Source of the DNA: Ostrinia nubilalis
Lineage: Eukaryota > Arthropoda > Insecta > Lepidoptera > Crambidae
Length of the DNA: 64,000 bases
Direction of reading: 5' to 3'
Assembly (NCBI RefSeq): GCF_963855985.1
Contig: NC_087090.1
Coordinates: 17,606,501-17,670,500 of the forward strand
The translations under genes and the position numbers were made by a program. Each line of letters opens with the position of its first letter. Within the stretch, counting starts at the first letter, position 1. Of this stretch, positions 46,701 through 58,700 are shown in pieces. The notes beneath the pieces are model-generated. The model made no database searches. It was given only the letters and a program-made list of their open reading frames with translations, and had not been told where the DNA came from.

Positions 46701-49700
46701 GAGGTGCCACCCCACACTGGGATGCAGTAGGAAAGGATTGACTCACAAAGCGCTGAGTAGACTGTTGACAGGATATCTCTATCTGCGGAATTGCGCAAAG
46801 TCTTGAAGATGAAGATCATCTTACGCAATCGACATGCTACGGATTCCACCTGACTATGCCAGTTTAAGCAGTGATCTACCTGTATACCCAGGTATTTCAT
46901 TATGGTTGTATTTTGTAACTGGGGGCAGTCGCAGTTTAGGGACCCACTGGAGCATTTATGGGCACGTATCTGAAGGCCTTCATGCGGAGGTTGTGTAGAA
47001 GAGCGAATTGAAAAAGTTAAAACTTTAGTTTTATCTGCGTTCAGCGTAAGAAGGTTAAGCCTTAGCCAATTCATGATAATTTTAAAATTATTTTCAGCCA
47101 AAGCGAAAGCCTCAGCCCAATCATTTCCTGAGACAGCCAGAACCGTGTCGTCTGCATAGGCTATTATTCGAGAGTGGGGTAACTGTAGGTCACAGAGCTG
47201 GTTTACGTATATTAAGAATAACGTGGGACCCAGTATACTCCCTTGAGGAACTCCGAAGTCAAGAGCCTCTTGGTGGCTGACAAATTCTCCTATCCTTGTA
47301 CATTGCGTCCTTCCCGATAGATAATCGGAAAAAACGCTTAACGCACACCCTCTTACACCCAGTGCATCCAACTTCTTCAAGAGTAAGGGGACAGAGACAG
47401 TGTCAAAAGCCTTGGAGAGATCCAGGAAAATGCCTAGACATTTTCTATTACCGTCAACCTCGCTGACTACGTATTCTACAAGTGAGGCCACAGCGTCCTC
47501 GGTAGACCTTCCTCTCCTGAAACCGAATTGATTATTTGAGATTAGGTTATTTGCTTCGAGGAAGGAAACCAGACGGCGATTCAGAAAACGTTCAAAAATC
47601 TTGGACAAGGTAGGCAACACCGAGATTGGACGGTAATTATTAACACTGGCTCTGTCCCCACTCTTATATATGGGGTGGACAACTGCCTTTTTCAAGGCAA
47701 CTGGAAACCTCCCAGTTTTCACTGCTAGGTTACATAAGTGGGTAATGACGGGTATAAGAACTGGACAGGACTTGAAGATTCTGGCTGACAATCCGTCCCA
47801 TCCCACTGCACAGTCATTCCTGAGGCTCATAACAATGTCTTGTACCTCCCTTTCATCGATCTCTAGAATAGCCATCGAATGAGGAGGAGAGTACTGATGC
47901 TCGGGGGGTAGTTCGTGAGCCTCAGAGTTTGGATTAGGCTTAATTTTGCTTGCCAAGTCTTTCCCTATATGTGCAAAAAATGAGTTTACAATGTTAACAC
48001 ATTCCATCGGATCATTATTTAAATTTAGAAGTTCTGTAGGTGGTTCAGCTACTTTCTTAGTATTAGTGACGTTTTTAATGATCTCCCAAGTTTTCTTAGG
48101 GTTATTTCTTGCATTAGCAAATTCAGCTCTTTCATAATCTCTCTTTAGGTGTTTTAAAAGATTATTACAGAAGTTCCTATAACGTTTGTATGTAATTTGA
48201 AGTGTCATGTTAAATGGATTTAATTTAGCCTTTTTATGCATACGATCTCTATTTCGTATGCATCTCAGCAAGCCCGTGGTAATCCACGGTTTTAGGATTC
48301 TGTAGGTGGTTCAGCTACTTTCTTAGTATTAGTGACGTTTTTAATGATCTCCCAAGTTTTCTTAGGGTTATTTCTTGCATTAGCAAATTCAGCTCTTTCA
48401 TAATCTCTCTTTAGGTGTTTTAAAAGATTATTACAGAAGTTCCTATAACGTTTGTATGTAATTTGAAGTGTCATGTTAAATGGATTTAATTTAGCCTTTT
48501 TATGCATACGATCTCTATTTCGTATGCATCTCAGCAAGCCCGTGGTAATCCACGGTTTTAGGATTCGCTGCCTGCAAGGAACTGTGTGCGAGATGGTATT
48601 GTTTTTTAATGTAGATATTAATATGTCAAGGAACTGATCAGTCGCCTCATCAACATTGTCAAAGCTTAAAATACTAGAGAAGTCTGTTCTTTCTAAATCA
48701 AGTGCAATTTGTGTAAAGTTGGTTTTATTGATATGTCGGTTTGCTTGGCTAGAGATAGACTTGGCAAGATTCAGGTTAAGAAGGACTGGAAAGTGATCAG
48801 TTAAAGATGTTTCTATAACTAGAGTCCTAGGTTGTAGTTTTGTCTTTAAAATAACATGATCCAAGCAGTTACCCAATCTGGTTGGAATTTGGTGTGCTGG
48901 TAGCATGCCATGGGACGCTATAAGATTTAAGTAGTCGTGAGAATTTGGATCAGTGCTGTTTGCCTTAATGTCTATGTTGATGTCGCCCATCAACACAATA
49001 TTGTTAACTGTTGAAAGATCACTTAATGTAGCATTTATGCTATTTAGAAATTTTTCAGAATTCCTATATGAGGGAGATCTATAGAGGCCGACTATCGCAA
49101 AGTTATTATTTATAGTACAGATTACGCAATTTGCATCTTCAAAAAATGGCTGATAAACTTTATGTGAGATCGAGTTTTTAATGTAGATGACTACGCCATC
49201 ATTCTGGTTATAAGAATAAGAATAAGAATAAGAATAAGAATATTTTATTTCAGTAAAAAGTATACAGTACACTGCCTTATATCATTAGGAACATTATCAG
49301 TTGTAGCTAAACATTATATGTATTGTAAATGAGTACAAACATTATCTAGTAATTATTGAGGAGTAGGTACAAACATGTTGCAATATGGGGTACGGTGTGA
49401 AGCCGCCGATTTTCCCTAGGTAGGTATTAGTTTATTACAATAGGCTATGTCCATTATTATTTCTATTTTATTTTAATTTTAAGAACTACTTAATCTATAT
49501 CTATAAAAGCGAACGGTCACTGCTTGAAAATTTTCATTTGTTTTAATTTACAGGTAGCAACTTTCTAAATTTTTGTTATAATAGGTGATTAATGTTGTCT
49601 CAGTCTGCCCAAAAAATTATAAAATCGGTATTTCCAAAAATCGAAGCAAAGTTCACTAAAAGGCAAAAATGTTTGCAAAAAAAAAAAAAAAATTGTTTCC

Positions 49701-52700
49701 TTTAAATTTCCCATACAAAACAACAATATCATACCACAACACTCTAATTAATTATTATGGTTAACCCCTAGCTTGTAAAAATATACAACAAATGCAACTA
49801 ATAAAATAAACATCTATTGGCGGTATACCGAAAAAAAGTTCCCCACCTTCCGTGCTAGTCGTAACTGTGTTACGGCAAGGTAGGATTCTCGCCTCCCGAA
49901 TACCAGCTTTAACTAATTAACATAAAGACTGCTTTGCAATGATGCGATTAATACGACGACACACTAAACATGACGATACTAAGTGACGAGTAAAGCGTAA
50001 ACACGTAGTATATGCAAAATATTCAGACAAGTTTTGAAGTTATTACAATGTGGAGTTAAGTTTGTTTTTGTTGTTAGTAATTTATTATTATTTAGACGTT
50101 TGTTTAAGCGACAAGTAGTAATATTCTTGATATTCTAACAAAACCTTTAGCCACTTAAAAACATAAGATGCTTGACCATTTTTTAATGAATTTAGTAATA
50201 AATAGTATTTTATAATAATTGTAGAAATTTTGGATAGGTAGTTTTACTGATGATATACTTATATTTTATTATGTTTATAAATAATATAATTATATAGTTT
50301 TTTTCCTTATTTAATTATCTATTGCATATTATGTATGTAGTAAATTAGTATATAAATATATATTTTTATATATAAACATATGACTATATTGTATATTATG
50401 TATATTATTATATGTATATATTATTTTTATTTAAGAATAACAAATAAATCCTCAGTCCTTGTGTAGTCCAAACCTTTTAAAAACCCTTCCAGCGTCCTTC
50501 CACACAGATATTTAGTCATGTCCTTAGTAGAAATAGTTTTATTAATGCGATTATATAAGAAAGGGGCAAGGAAGAAAGGAAAACTTTTTGCAAATACGGT
50601 TTTACATCTTGGAATTTCATACACCTCATGCTTTCTTCTGGCTGGCATATTATCACGTTGAGGATAAGAATGTTGTCGAAGTAATATTGTTTTTATAAAT
50701 AACTGTCTAATATTTAGAACATCAAATTCTTTGTACAGTTCAACAGTAGGATATCTAAATTTTTTGAAATTTATTATTTTTATGATACACCTTAAGGCCC
50801 TTTCCACTTTTATAAGGTAAGTTTTCTTAGCGCCACCCCAGGCAGAAATACCATACGTAGCCACTGATTGACACAGCGCTAAATATACTGTTTTATTAGT
50901 TTTGGGATCTTTTAAGTTTCTAATTTTTTTGAAAATCGGTATTAACTTACGTATTCGAGTTTTCAGATTGGTGATATGTTGGCTCCAGTTAAGGTTTTTA
51001 TCTATCTCTACCCCAAGATATCTGATACTAACGGTTGAAGACAAAACAAAGCAGTTACATATTTCTGGATCGTTGCAATGAGTGTTATGTGCTCTTATAT
51101 TAAAATTACAGTTAGGTTGTCCATTTTGTCTTATACTGAAAGTCAGATTAGTATGTTATGTATGCGTTCAGACATGTATGACGAGTAGCCTTCAAGTTTG
51201 GGTAAGCTGGTAACTTTGGATAGCCAACATTCCGAGAGGACCAAGATATCGCAGGTAATGTTAAGTGCTATTAAAAATAGTCGAAGTTCATCAAAGTTTT
51301 TATTAATACTACGGATATTAGCATGCAAAATTGACAAGGATTTCAAGTGATATTCTATATAATTTCTACAGTTTTGAGGTTCACATTTAATGGCTTGCGA
51401 GATACATAAGTCATCAATTTGGCTATTTATTTCATTAGCCATTTATGATGATTAATAGATCATTTAGTTTGAGTAACAGATTGTTGATGACTAGGTTTAA
51501 ATACAATACATAGGCTAATATTAAAGAAAACCTGCAGAGCTTAGATTGTACATGTGAAAATGTTATGAAGTGATTGGTTTTGTATTTTGTGTGAAAGTTT
51601 ATTGTTAAGTGAGAGTGTAAGTAAGTGTGCGAAGTTTTTTTGTACGTGTGTGAGTGTGATGAGTGTTCTCTGTAAATATTACTAGGGTAAATTACAATGA
51701 AGTGTATCAAAAAGATCAACAAGTTAAACAAACAAAAAGAAGCTATGCCTAGTCATGTCTTCTGCAAGTCTGATAAAGTTTGTTCTGATTTAACTATGAT
51801 TTGCTTCTCGCCCTGCTTCCTTCTCAGATACACTGCTCCGTTCGATGTCCAGCAATAATCATATTTATATGTTTTAGCAAACTCTTGTGCACGGAAAAAG
51901 AGTTTTTTTATTTGTAATGACAGGAGTTCCGAAACGTAGATCGGTGTACAGGTACCCGGAATGCCAATGAGTTCTGTATTTAATTTTTGTTGCTTATTTT
52001 TAGCGTTTTTATTAAACTTTCTTATGCCAGAGATGAAGTCCCGTTTGGTAGCAACTTTTGTGAATTCAGCGAGGATTGGCCTTGGCATTCCCGGTTTGCT
52101 GGGTACGCGCCGAACATCTCTAAGGTCTGATAAGGTGACATGTTGTTCAATCTTCTTTCCGATCTCAGTTACAACAGACACCAGGTCGTCGTATGTTTCA
52201 TTGTCTTTAGCAGGTAAGTTTCTAATTTCAATAGTCGAGCTTCGGGAGCCGTGCTGCATGTCCCTAATTGTGTTTCCAAGCGACTTGACTTGCTCTGTTA
52301 GGTATTTATTTTCTAGTTCCAAGTCGAGGACCTTCTTATTGACATCCTCATATTGGGAACTTACGAATTTAACAGATTTTTCCACTTCGAGGAATGATTT
52401 CTTCAGTTCAGAGTTCTGTGTCTTAATTTCATTAACCTCAGACATCAGGTTGCTTAGAATAATAGCGTGTTGTTGCTGTAACATTTTTGACAATTCTTGC
52501 GTTTGTAGGCTGCTCCATGAGGCGAACATAGCCTCGATTTCCTGCTTCAGCTCTTGCTTAAACTCATGTAAATCGTTGCTTACAGGTGACTTCTCAGGTT
52601 TAGGGCGTCTGCTGCGTAGATTTTTGCTTATTTTTCCCTCATCAGAGGCGCTTAACACCTCAATGTCCGCTTGTGATTGCATCCTAGATGTGGTGGGTGG

Positions 52701-55700
52701 CGAGCGTGGAATTTTAGACATGTTGATCACCGAAATAAACCGAAAAACGATGCAGATTAAGTTATTTTGAAATAGTTTAAGAGGTGGCGGTCACTTTGAC
52801 ACAGATTAACAACAGTACACTTTGTTTACCCGGCACACCAGTTTAGTTCGTCAACTGCAACTGTCTCACAAAAGTTCTAATCGATACCACAGGTGTAACA
52901 AGGACGCACCGATTTCACGCAACAAGTCGATACTATGGTCAAACACAATACACGCACCAGAACCAGTCGTGCGAGATACCGAGCGGCCGGGTTAACGTCC
53001 ATAAGCGTGGTGTCTGAGTCACTGGTCACTCGATGCGGCGCTCGTCCAGCGACCGTAGACACGAGCGGTCCGTATAAATCTCGTAAGGCAGGGGTCTATG
53101 TAGCTTGGTTAACCGCGCGTAAGATGCGTGGACGCGGCCAGTCATCACGGCCTCTCGAGCCGAATTAAACATTAGCATGAGACTGGTCGTCATGAAACGA
53201 CTGACACTCCTCGGCCACAAGACCACTGCGCCGTTAGCGAAGAAAACGGAGCCCCACTCTCTGAAACCGGGGTGGTCGAAGAAAATGTACGAAGTTAGAG
53301 AAAAAATCTACAGTCATGTTGAAAAATTTCACAAGTGCAGTGTAACCATAAAAATATGACTCACCGTATCAAAAACATCAGCGGCTCCTGCTAGATAGTC
53401 GATCAGCTTGACGTCCTTTATCTTCCTCATGAGATGCTTCGCTTCCTTCAAGGCTCTATGCGCTGACAGATGCTTCTCACCCCGAGCGAAGTCATCTAAT
53501 GCTGCCACCTGCTCCCCTAGCTTTCTTCTTTGCTTCAGCACTTCTTCTAGACCACTCATGCTTTCCAAACTAAGGGAGTAAGACTCGTCTCCTCTTCTAA
53601 TGGCCTCGGTCTTCAGTCTGTTTGCTTCTGTAAACAGCTGGTGTTCTCTTTCTTCCAAGTTCTTGATGGCAGGTTCGATGCTGTTCGTGTTCTGAAGGTC
53701 TTTTGCGAGTAGGTGTAGAGATGTCTGCAGTTGAGAAGTGTTGTGGGCGAATTCTAGCAACGCCGGGAAGGGTTTGGGGATGCGACTCAGTTCGGTGGGG
53801 TCTGCTCGAGTTCGTAGGTCTTTAGATAGGAATTCGACGGAGTCCAATAATGTTAGAGTGCAGTTGTCGCAAGCTGTAATAAAAATAATGATTGATTAGT
53901 GAAAATAATTAAACCTCTATTCGCCTTATGCATCCAGAGTTCCTGGCTTCTTCTGATGAGGGAAATGCATTAAGTTGTCATTTGGAATTATGTCACAAAC
54001 AATGTGGAAGGGCCAATTCAATGAAGACGTCATATGAAGTATGCCTATTTGGCTGCATCTCTGCGTTACATGAAAATACAACGATAAGTACAGATACACT
54101 CACGTGTGCAGTTGCCGCTTTCGTCCATATTATGCTCGCCTCGCGCGCGGCATTGGCTGCACTTGTCCCCAGTAGCTCGTGCGCGACACCTGCACCGGCC
54201 GCGTGCGTCGCAGCCGCAAGCCGCGTGCTAATATACATATAGTGTCTAATTTGTAGATAGTTTCTAATTTGATCCCGCAAGAAGGTGTATACTCACGTGT
54301 ACAAACACCACTCTCGTCCATATGCTCGCCTCGCGCGCGTTGCATGCCGCGTCCGCCGCCCCCCTCGCGTGGCAGCCGCAAGCCGCGTGCTCATACCTAA
54401 AGCCCGGTCTGTGAGCACGTAGAATTTTGTCCAATGACCCCAAGCTACACATCCTTATCGCTCGCGCGTAATTATGCTGCTGTCGCGCTCGCACACTCAC
54501 TGCGGGCGCCCGTCGCACAGTCGTGACAGAGACGAAATTCTACGTGCTCACAGACCGGGCTTTAGATAGTTTCTAATTTGACCCTGTAGCAAGGTGTATA
54601 CTCACGTGTACAAACACCACTCTCGTCCATATGCTCGCCTCGCGCGCGGCATCGGCTGCACTTGTCCCCAGTAGCGCGCGCACGACACCGGCACCGCCCG
54701 CGCGCGTCGCAGCCGCAAGCCTCATGCTTATATCTAGATAGTTTCTAATTTGATGCAGTTGCAAGGTGTATACTCACGTGCAATATAATTAGGTACGCGC
54801 GAGCGATAAGGATGGGTAGCTTGGGGTCATTGGACAAAATTCTACCTGCTCACGGACCAGACTATAGACAGTTTCTAATTTGACCCTGTTCCAAGGTGTA
54901 TACTCACGTGTGCAGACGCCACTCTCGCCCATATGCTCGCCGCGCGCGCGGCACCGGCTGCACTTGTCCCCAGTAGCGCGTGCACGACACCGGCAGCGGC
55001 CGCGCGCGTCGCAGCCGCAAGCCGCGTGCTCATATCTAGATAGTTTCTAATTGACCCTGCAGCAAGGTGTATACTCACGTGCAATATAATTACGCGCGAG
55101 CGATAAGGATGGGTAGCTAGGGGTCATTGGACAAAATTCTACGTGCTCGGCGACCGAACTATAGATAGTTTCTATTTGACCCCGTAGCAAGGTGTATACT
55201 CACGTGTACAGACGCCACTCTCGCCCATAATGCTCGCCTCGCGCGCGGCACCGGCTGCACTTGTCGCCAGTAGCGCGTGCGCGACATCGGCACCGGCCGC
55301 GCGCGTCGCACGCCGCGAGCCGCGTGCTTATATCTAGATAGTTTCTAATTTGACCCAGTTGCAAGGTGTATACTCACGTGTGCAGACGCCACTTTCGTCC
55401 ATATCTATAGTCTGGTCTACGAGCACGTAGAATTTTGTCCAATGACCCCAAGCTACCCATCCTTATCGCTCGCGCGTAATTATATTGCTGTCGCGACTGT
55501 GCGACGGGCGCCCGCAGTGAGTGTGCGAGCGCGACAGCAACATAATTACGCGCGAGCGATAAGGATGGGTAGCTAGGGGTCATTGGACAAAATTCTACGT
55601 GCTCGGCGATCAGACTATAGATAGTTTCTAATTTGACCCTGTTGCAAGGTGCACTCACGTGTACAAACACCACTCTCGTCCATATGCTCCCCGCGCGCGC

Positions 55701-58700
55701 GGCACCTTGTCCCCAGTAGCGCGCGCACGACACCGGCACCGGCCGCGCGCGTCGCACGCCGCGCCCGCCGCACCCCTCGCGTCGCAGCCACAAGACGCGT
55801 GCTATGTCTAGATTGATTCTAATTTGACCCAGTTGCAAGGTGTATACTCACGTGTACAGACGCCACTTCCGTCCATATGCTCGCCTCGCGCGCGGCACCG
55901 GCTGCACTTGTCGCCAGTAGAGCGTGTACGGCACCTACACCGCCCTCGCGTCGCAGCCGTAAGCCTCGTGCTTATATCTAAAGCCCGGTCTCCGAGCACG
56001 TAGAATTTTGTCCAATGAACACAAGCTAGTAAGCTACCCATCCTTATCGCTCGCGCATAATTATATTGCTGTCGCGACTGTACGACGGGCGGCAGCAGTG
56101 AGTGTGCGAGCGCGACAGGACGCGCTTGGGATCATTGGACAAAATTCTACGTGCTCGGCGACCAGACTATAGATAGTTTCTAATTTGACCCTGTAGCAAG
56201 GTGTATACTCACGTGTACAAACACCACTCTCGTCCATATGCTCGCCTCGCGCGCGGCACCGGCTGCACTTGTCCCCAGTAGCGCGTGCGCGACACCGGCA
56301 TCGCCCGCGCGCGTCGCACGCCGCGCCCGCCGCCCCGCGCGCGTCGCAGCCGCAAGGCAAGCAGCCGCCGTCTGGGGAGCGGTAGTAGCCGGTGGCGCAC
56401 CACTCGCACTCTGGGCCCGTGTAGCCTAGAAATAAAAATAAATAAAAATATTCAATGAAAATAGTAAGACACGGGTCTTAACGCGATGTTTATTAATGAG
56501 TTACATTATGTACTCACGGCTTGACATTTCAGCTGCGATGCTGCAGCCGTGGTCACAAGCAGACTGGCGGCTTCCTATTTTAGTTGAAATGGAACGCGAA
56601 AGTTTAATATCTTGGATTATATTCAACCAAAAGGTACACGTCAATACGACCCGTATTTCCATGACACCAAGCACCCTTGGTGCAATTTCCCATAAGATAG
56701 TTACAGATGAAGTAAGTATCAGGACCGCTGGTCAATCACAAAACAATCCAACAGTAAACCCTCGTCATTCTTGAGTTACCAGACAGTTCTCAAGTGTCTG
56801 AGCAAGAAGGTTCTGATTACAGAACTATTTGAATTCTCCTCTCCTCTCTGCTTTTGGTGAAAATCGAGTCTTATCCATGACACTACATATAATACTAAAC
56901 AAACATAGCTTACCAGGTTTACACAAGCACTGCAGTCGGCCGCCGCTCATAGCACACGCCGACGCGAAGTTATTAGCGCGGTCAGGACAGGGGCAGGCCT
57001 GGCAGCCTGTCTCGGGCGAGCCGAAGTAGCCTTCCGCGCATACTGCACACGTGGGACCGCCTGTGCCGCCCGTGCAGTTCTGGTGAAGTTAGAAAATTAG
57101 TGAGATAAGAGGCGACTTAGGGACTACACATCAAACAGAGAACGGGCAGCAGCGCTCTCTGACAAACATAAATCTTTTAAACTGCGATCTCCAACCCGCC
57201 TGCCAAGCGTGGGGATTATGGCAAAACCCTCTACTATTAGTGGAGGAGGCTCATAGTCCAGCAGTGGGCTGTAAAGGGCTGTTGATGATAGAAAATTAGT
57301 GACAGATACTTGGCACATTCATGATTTATATTGGATGAGGACTGAGACAGCGTGGACAGGCCGCCCACTAGGTGGACCGATCACGTGGTGAAGGTCGTTC
57401 GTCGGTCGTTGAGGAAATCCTTGGGGAAGGCCATTCTCCAGCTATGGACGTCATTTGGCTGAAACGAACAATAACTGAGGATCTTACATCATTGAGCAAA
57501 CTCAAACTAGGGTCAATTCTAAAATTACATAGTCCCATAACATAAGTCAAAACTGCTGCGATACTAGCGCCAAAAGACCGACTCGCGCATTATCTGCAGT
57601 TGACTTTCCTATATTCTATAACGAGTTCCCTCTTTGTTGTATAAAAAATAAAGAAAAGGAGTTATCCTTTAGACACCTGCTTGCATGGTCTCTCCACATC
57701 CTAGAAGTTGATCTTATGGCAGCTGGATCTATTTATCATACTTATGTGGACACGTTATTTCTGGATGTGTCTGCAGTATCCTGAAATAATTCCAATCAAT
57801 TCTTACCAAGCAAGCACCCGTCTTCGGATCACACTTGTCAGCCCTGCCATTGCACCTGCAGGGCTGCGCGTCCCCTTCTAAGTTGATGACGATAGTCCCC
57901 GCCACGTTGACGATATGGACCCGCTGCCGGGGCATCCAGAACCCGATGGCGGGCTCCTGTCAAGACGGTGCCGAGTACCACCGGATATGATCGGCTCAGG
58001 CATGGGATGGCGATGTCTTACCTTAGACCTAAGCATCTACTACTTACCAAGCAAGCTCCAGTCTTCGGATCACACTTGTCAGCCCTGCCATTGCACCTGC
58101 AGGGCTGCGCGTCCCCTTCTAAGTTGATAACTATAGTCCCCGCCACGTTGGTGACCCTGACGTGCCCTGATCCTCTGTCTTGGCATCCAGAACTCGATGG
58201 CGGGCTCCTGGCACGACAACGCCTCGGCGTTGTACTCGTACCACTAGGAGACTTACTACCACTTCCACTATTCTTTATACCAGCTACATTTCTTTGTCAT
58301 ACTTATGTATGCCCTTTCTGGATGTATCTGCAGCCGTCTCCTAGATTTTAGTCTCGCAGAAACACTTTTGCCTTAGACCTAAGCATCAACTAGGTACGTA
58401 CCAAGCAAGCTCCAGTCTTCGGGTTACACTTGTCAGCCCTGCCATTGCACCTGCAGGGCTGCGCGTCCCCTTCTAAGTTGATGACGATAGTCCCCGCCAC
58501 GTTGACGATGTGGACCCGCTGCCGGGGCATCCAGAAGCCAATGGCGGGCTCCTGGCACGACGGTGCTGAGTACCTGTAAGTTTCCTTTTATTTTTATAAC
58601 CAAGGAAGCGCAAGAAGAGTAAGGCACTTCAAGCTAAGGTCTTTTTACTAAAGCCTGGTCCGGAAGCACGTAGAATCCCGTCCAATGACCCCAAGCTACC

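Larger units (their letters stand above)
50400..53240 (-). mobile_element. Second Jockey/CR1-like LINE with internal deletion
   Basis: Full 5' part: a 5' UTR-like stretch (about 52770-53240), ORF1 (52730-51753), the beginning of the endonuclease (51442-51143), then a jump straight to the RT thumb (about 51150-50427). Most of EN and the RT palm, with its YADD motif, is missing. It is a relative of the LINE at 46157 (shared LTFSIR, YLGVEID/YLGIQVD, WGG.K blocks). Confidence 0.85.
54090..56212 (-). repeat. Array of partial copies of exon 56213-56425, mixed with MITEs
   Basis: Seven to eight copies of the exon's 3' part (TGDKCSRCRARGEHMDESGV plus parts of the Arg/Ala-rich LE) end in the donor CAC/GTGAGT near 54100, 54295, 54603, 54903, 55203, 55379 (very short), 55660 and 55853. 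Each is joined by a shared intron piece (TTTCTAATTTGACCCTGTAG then CAAGGTGTATACTCACGTG). Full or half palindromic MITEs sit between copies at 54399, 54781, 55082, 55406 and 55979. Two of these are fused directly behind a donor, suggesting unequal recombination within the array. Confidence 0.9.

Noticed and set aside
51961..52770. 269-codon plus-strand ORF
   Set aside because: Exact antisense of the LINE ORF1, which has recognisable coiled-coil and FP-like domains.
53887..54280. Alternative use of the nearest partial copy as the last LE exon instead of 56213-56425
   Set aside because: The copy lacks the 5' half with its cysteines and an acceptor in phase with exon 56914. Only 56213-56425 fits.
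57808..58235. Two further functional laminin exons
   Set aside because: One has a stop and one a frameshift, and neither has the original acceptor. Listed as partial copies instead.
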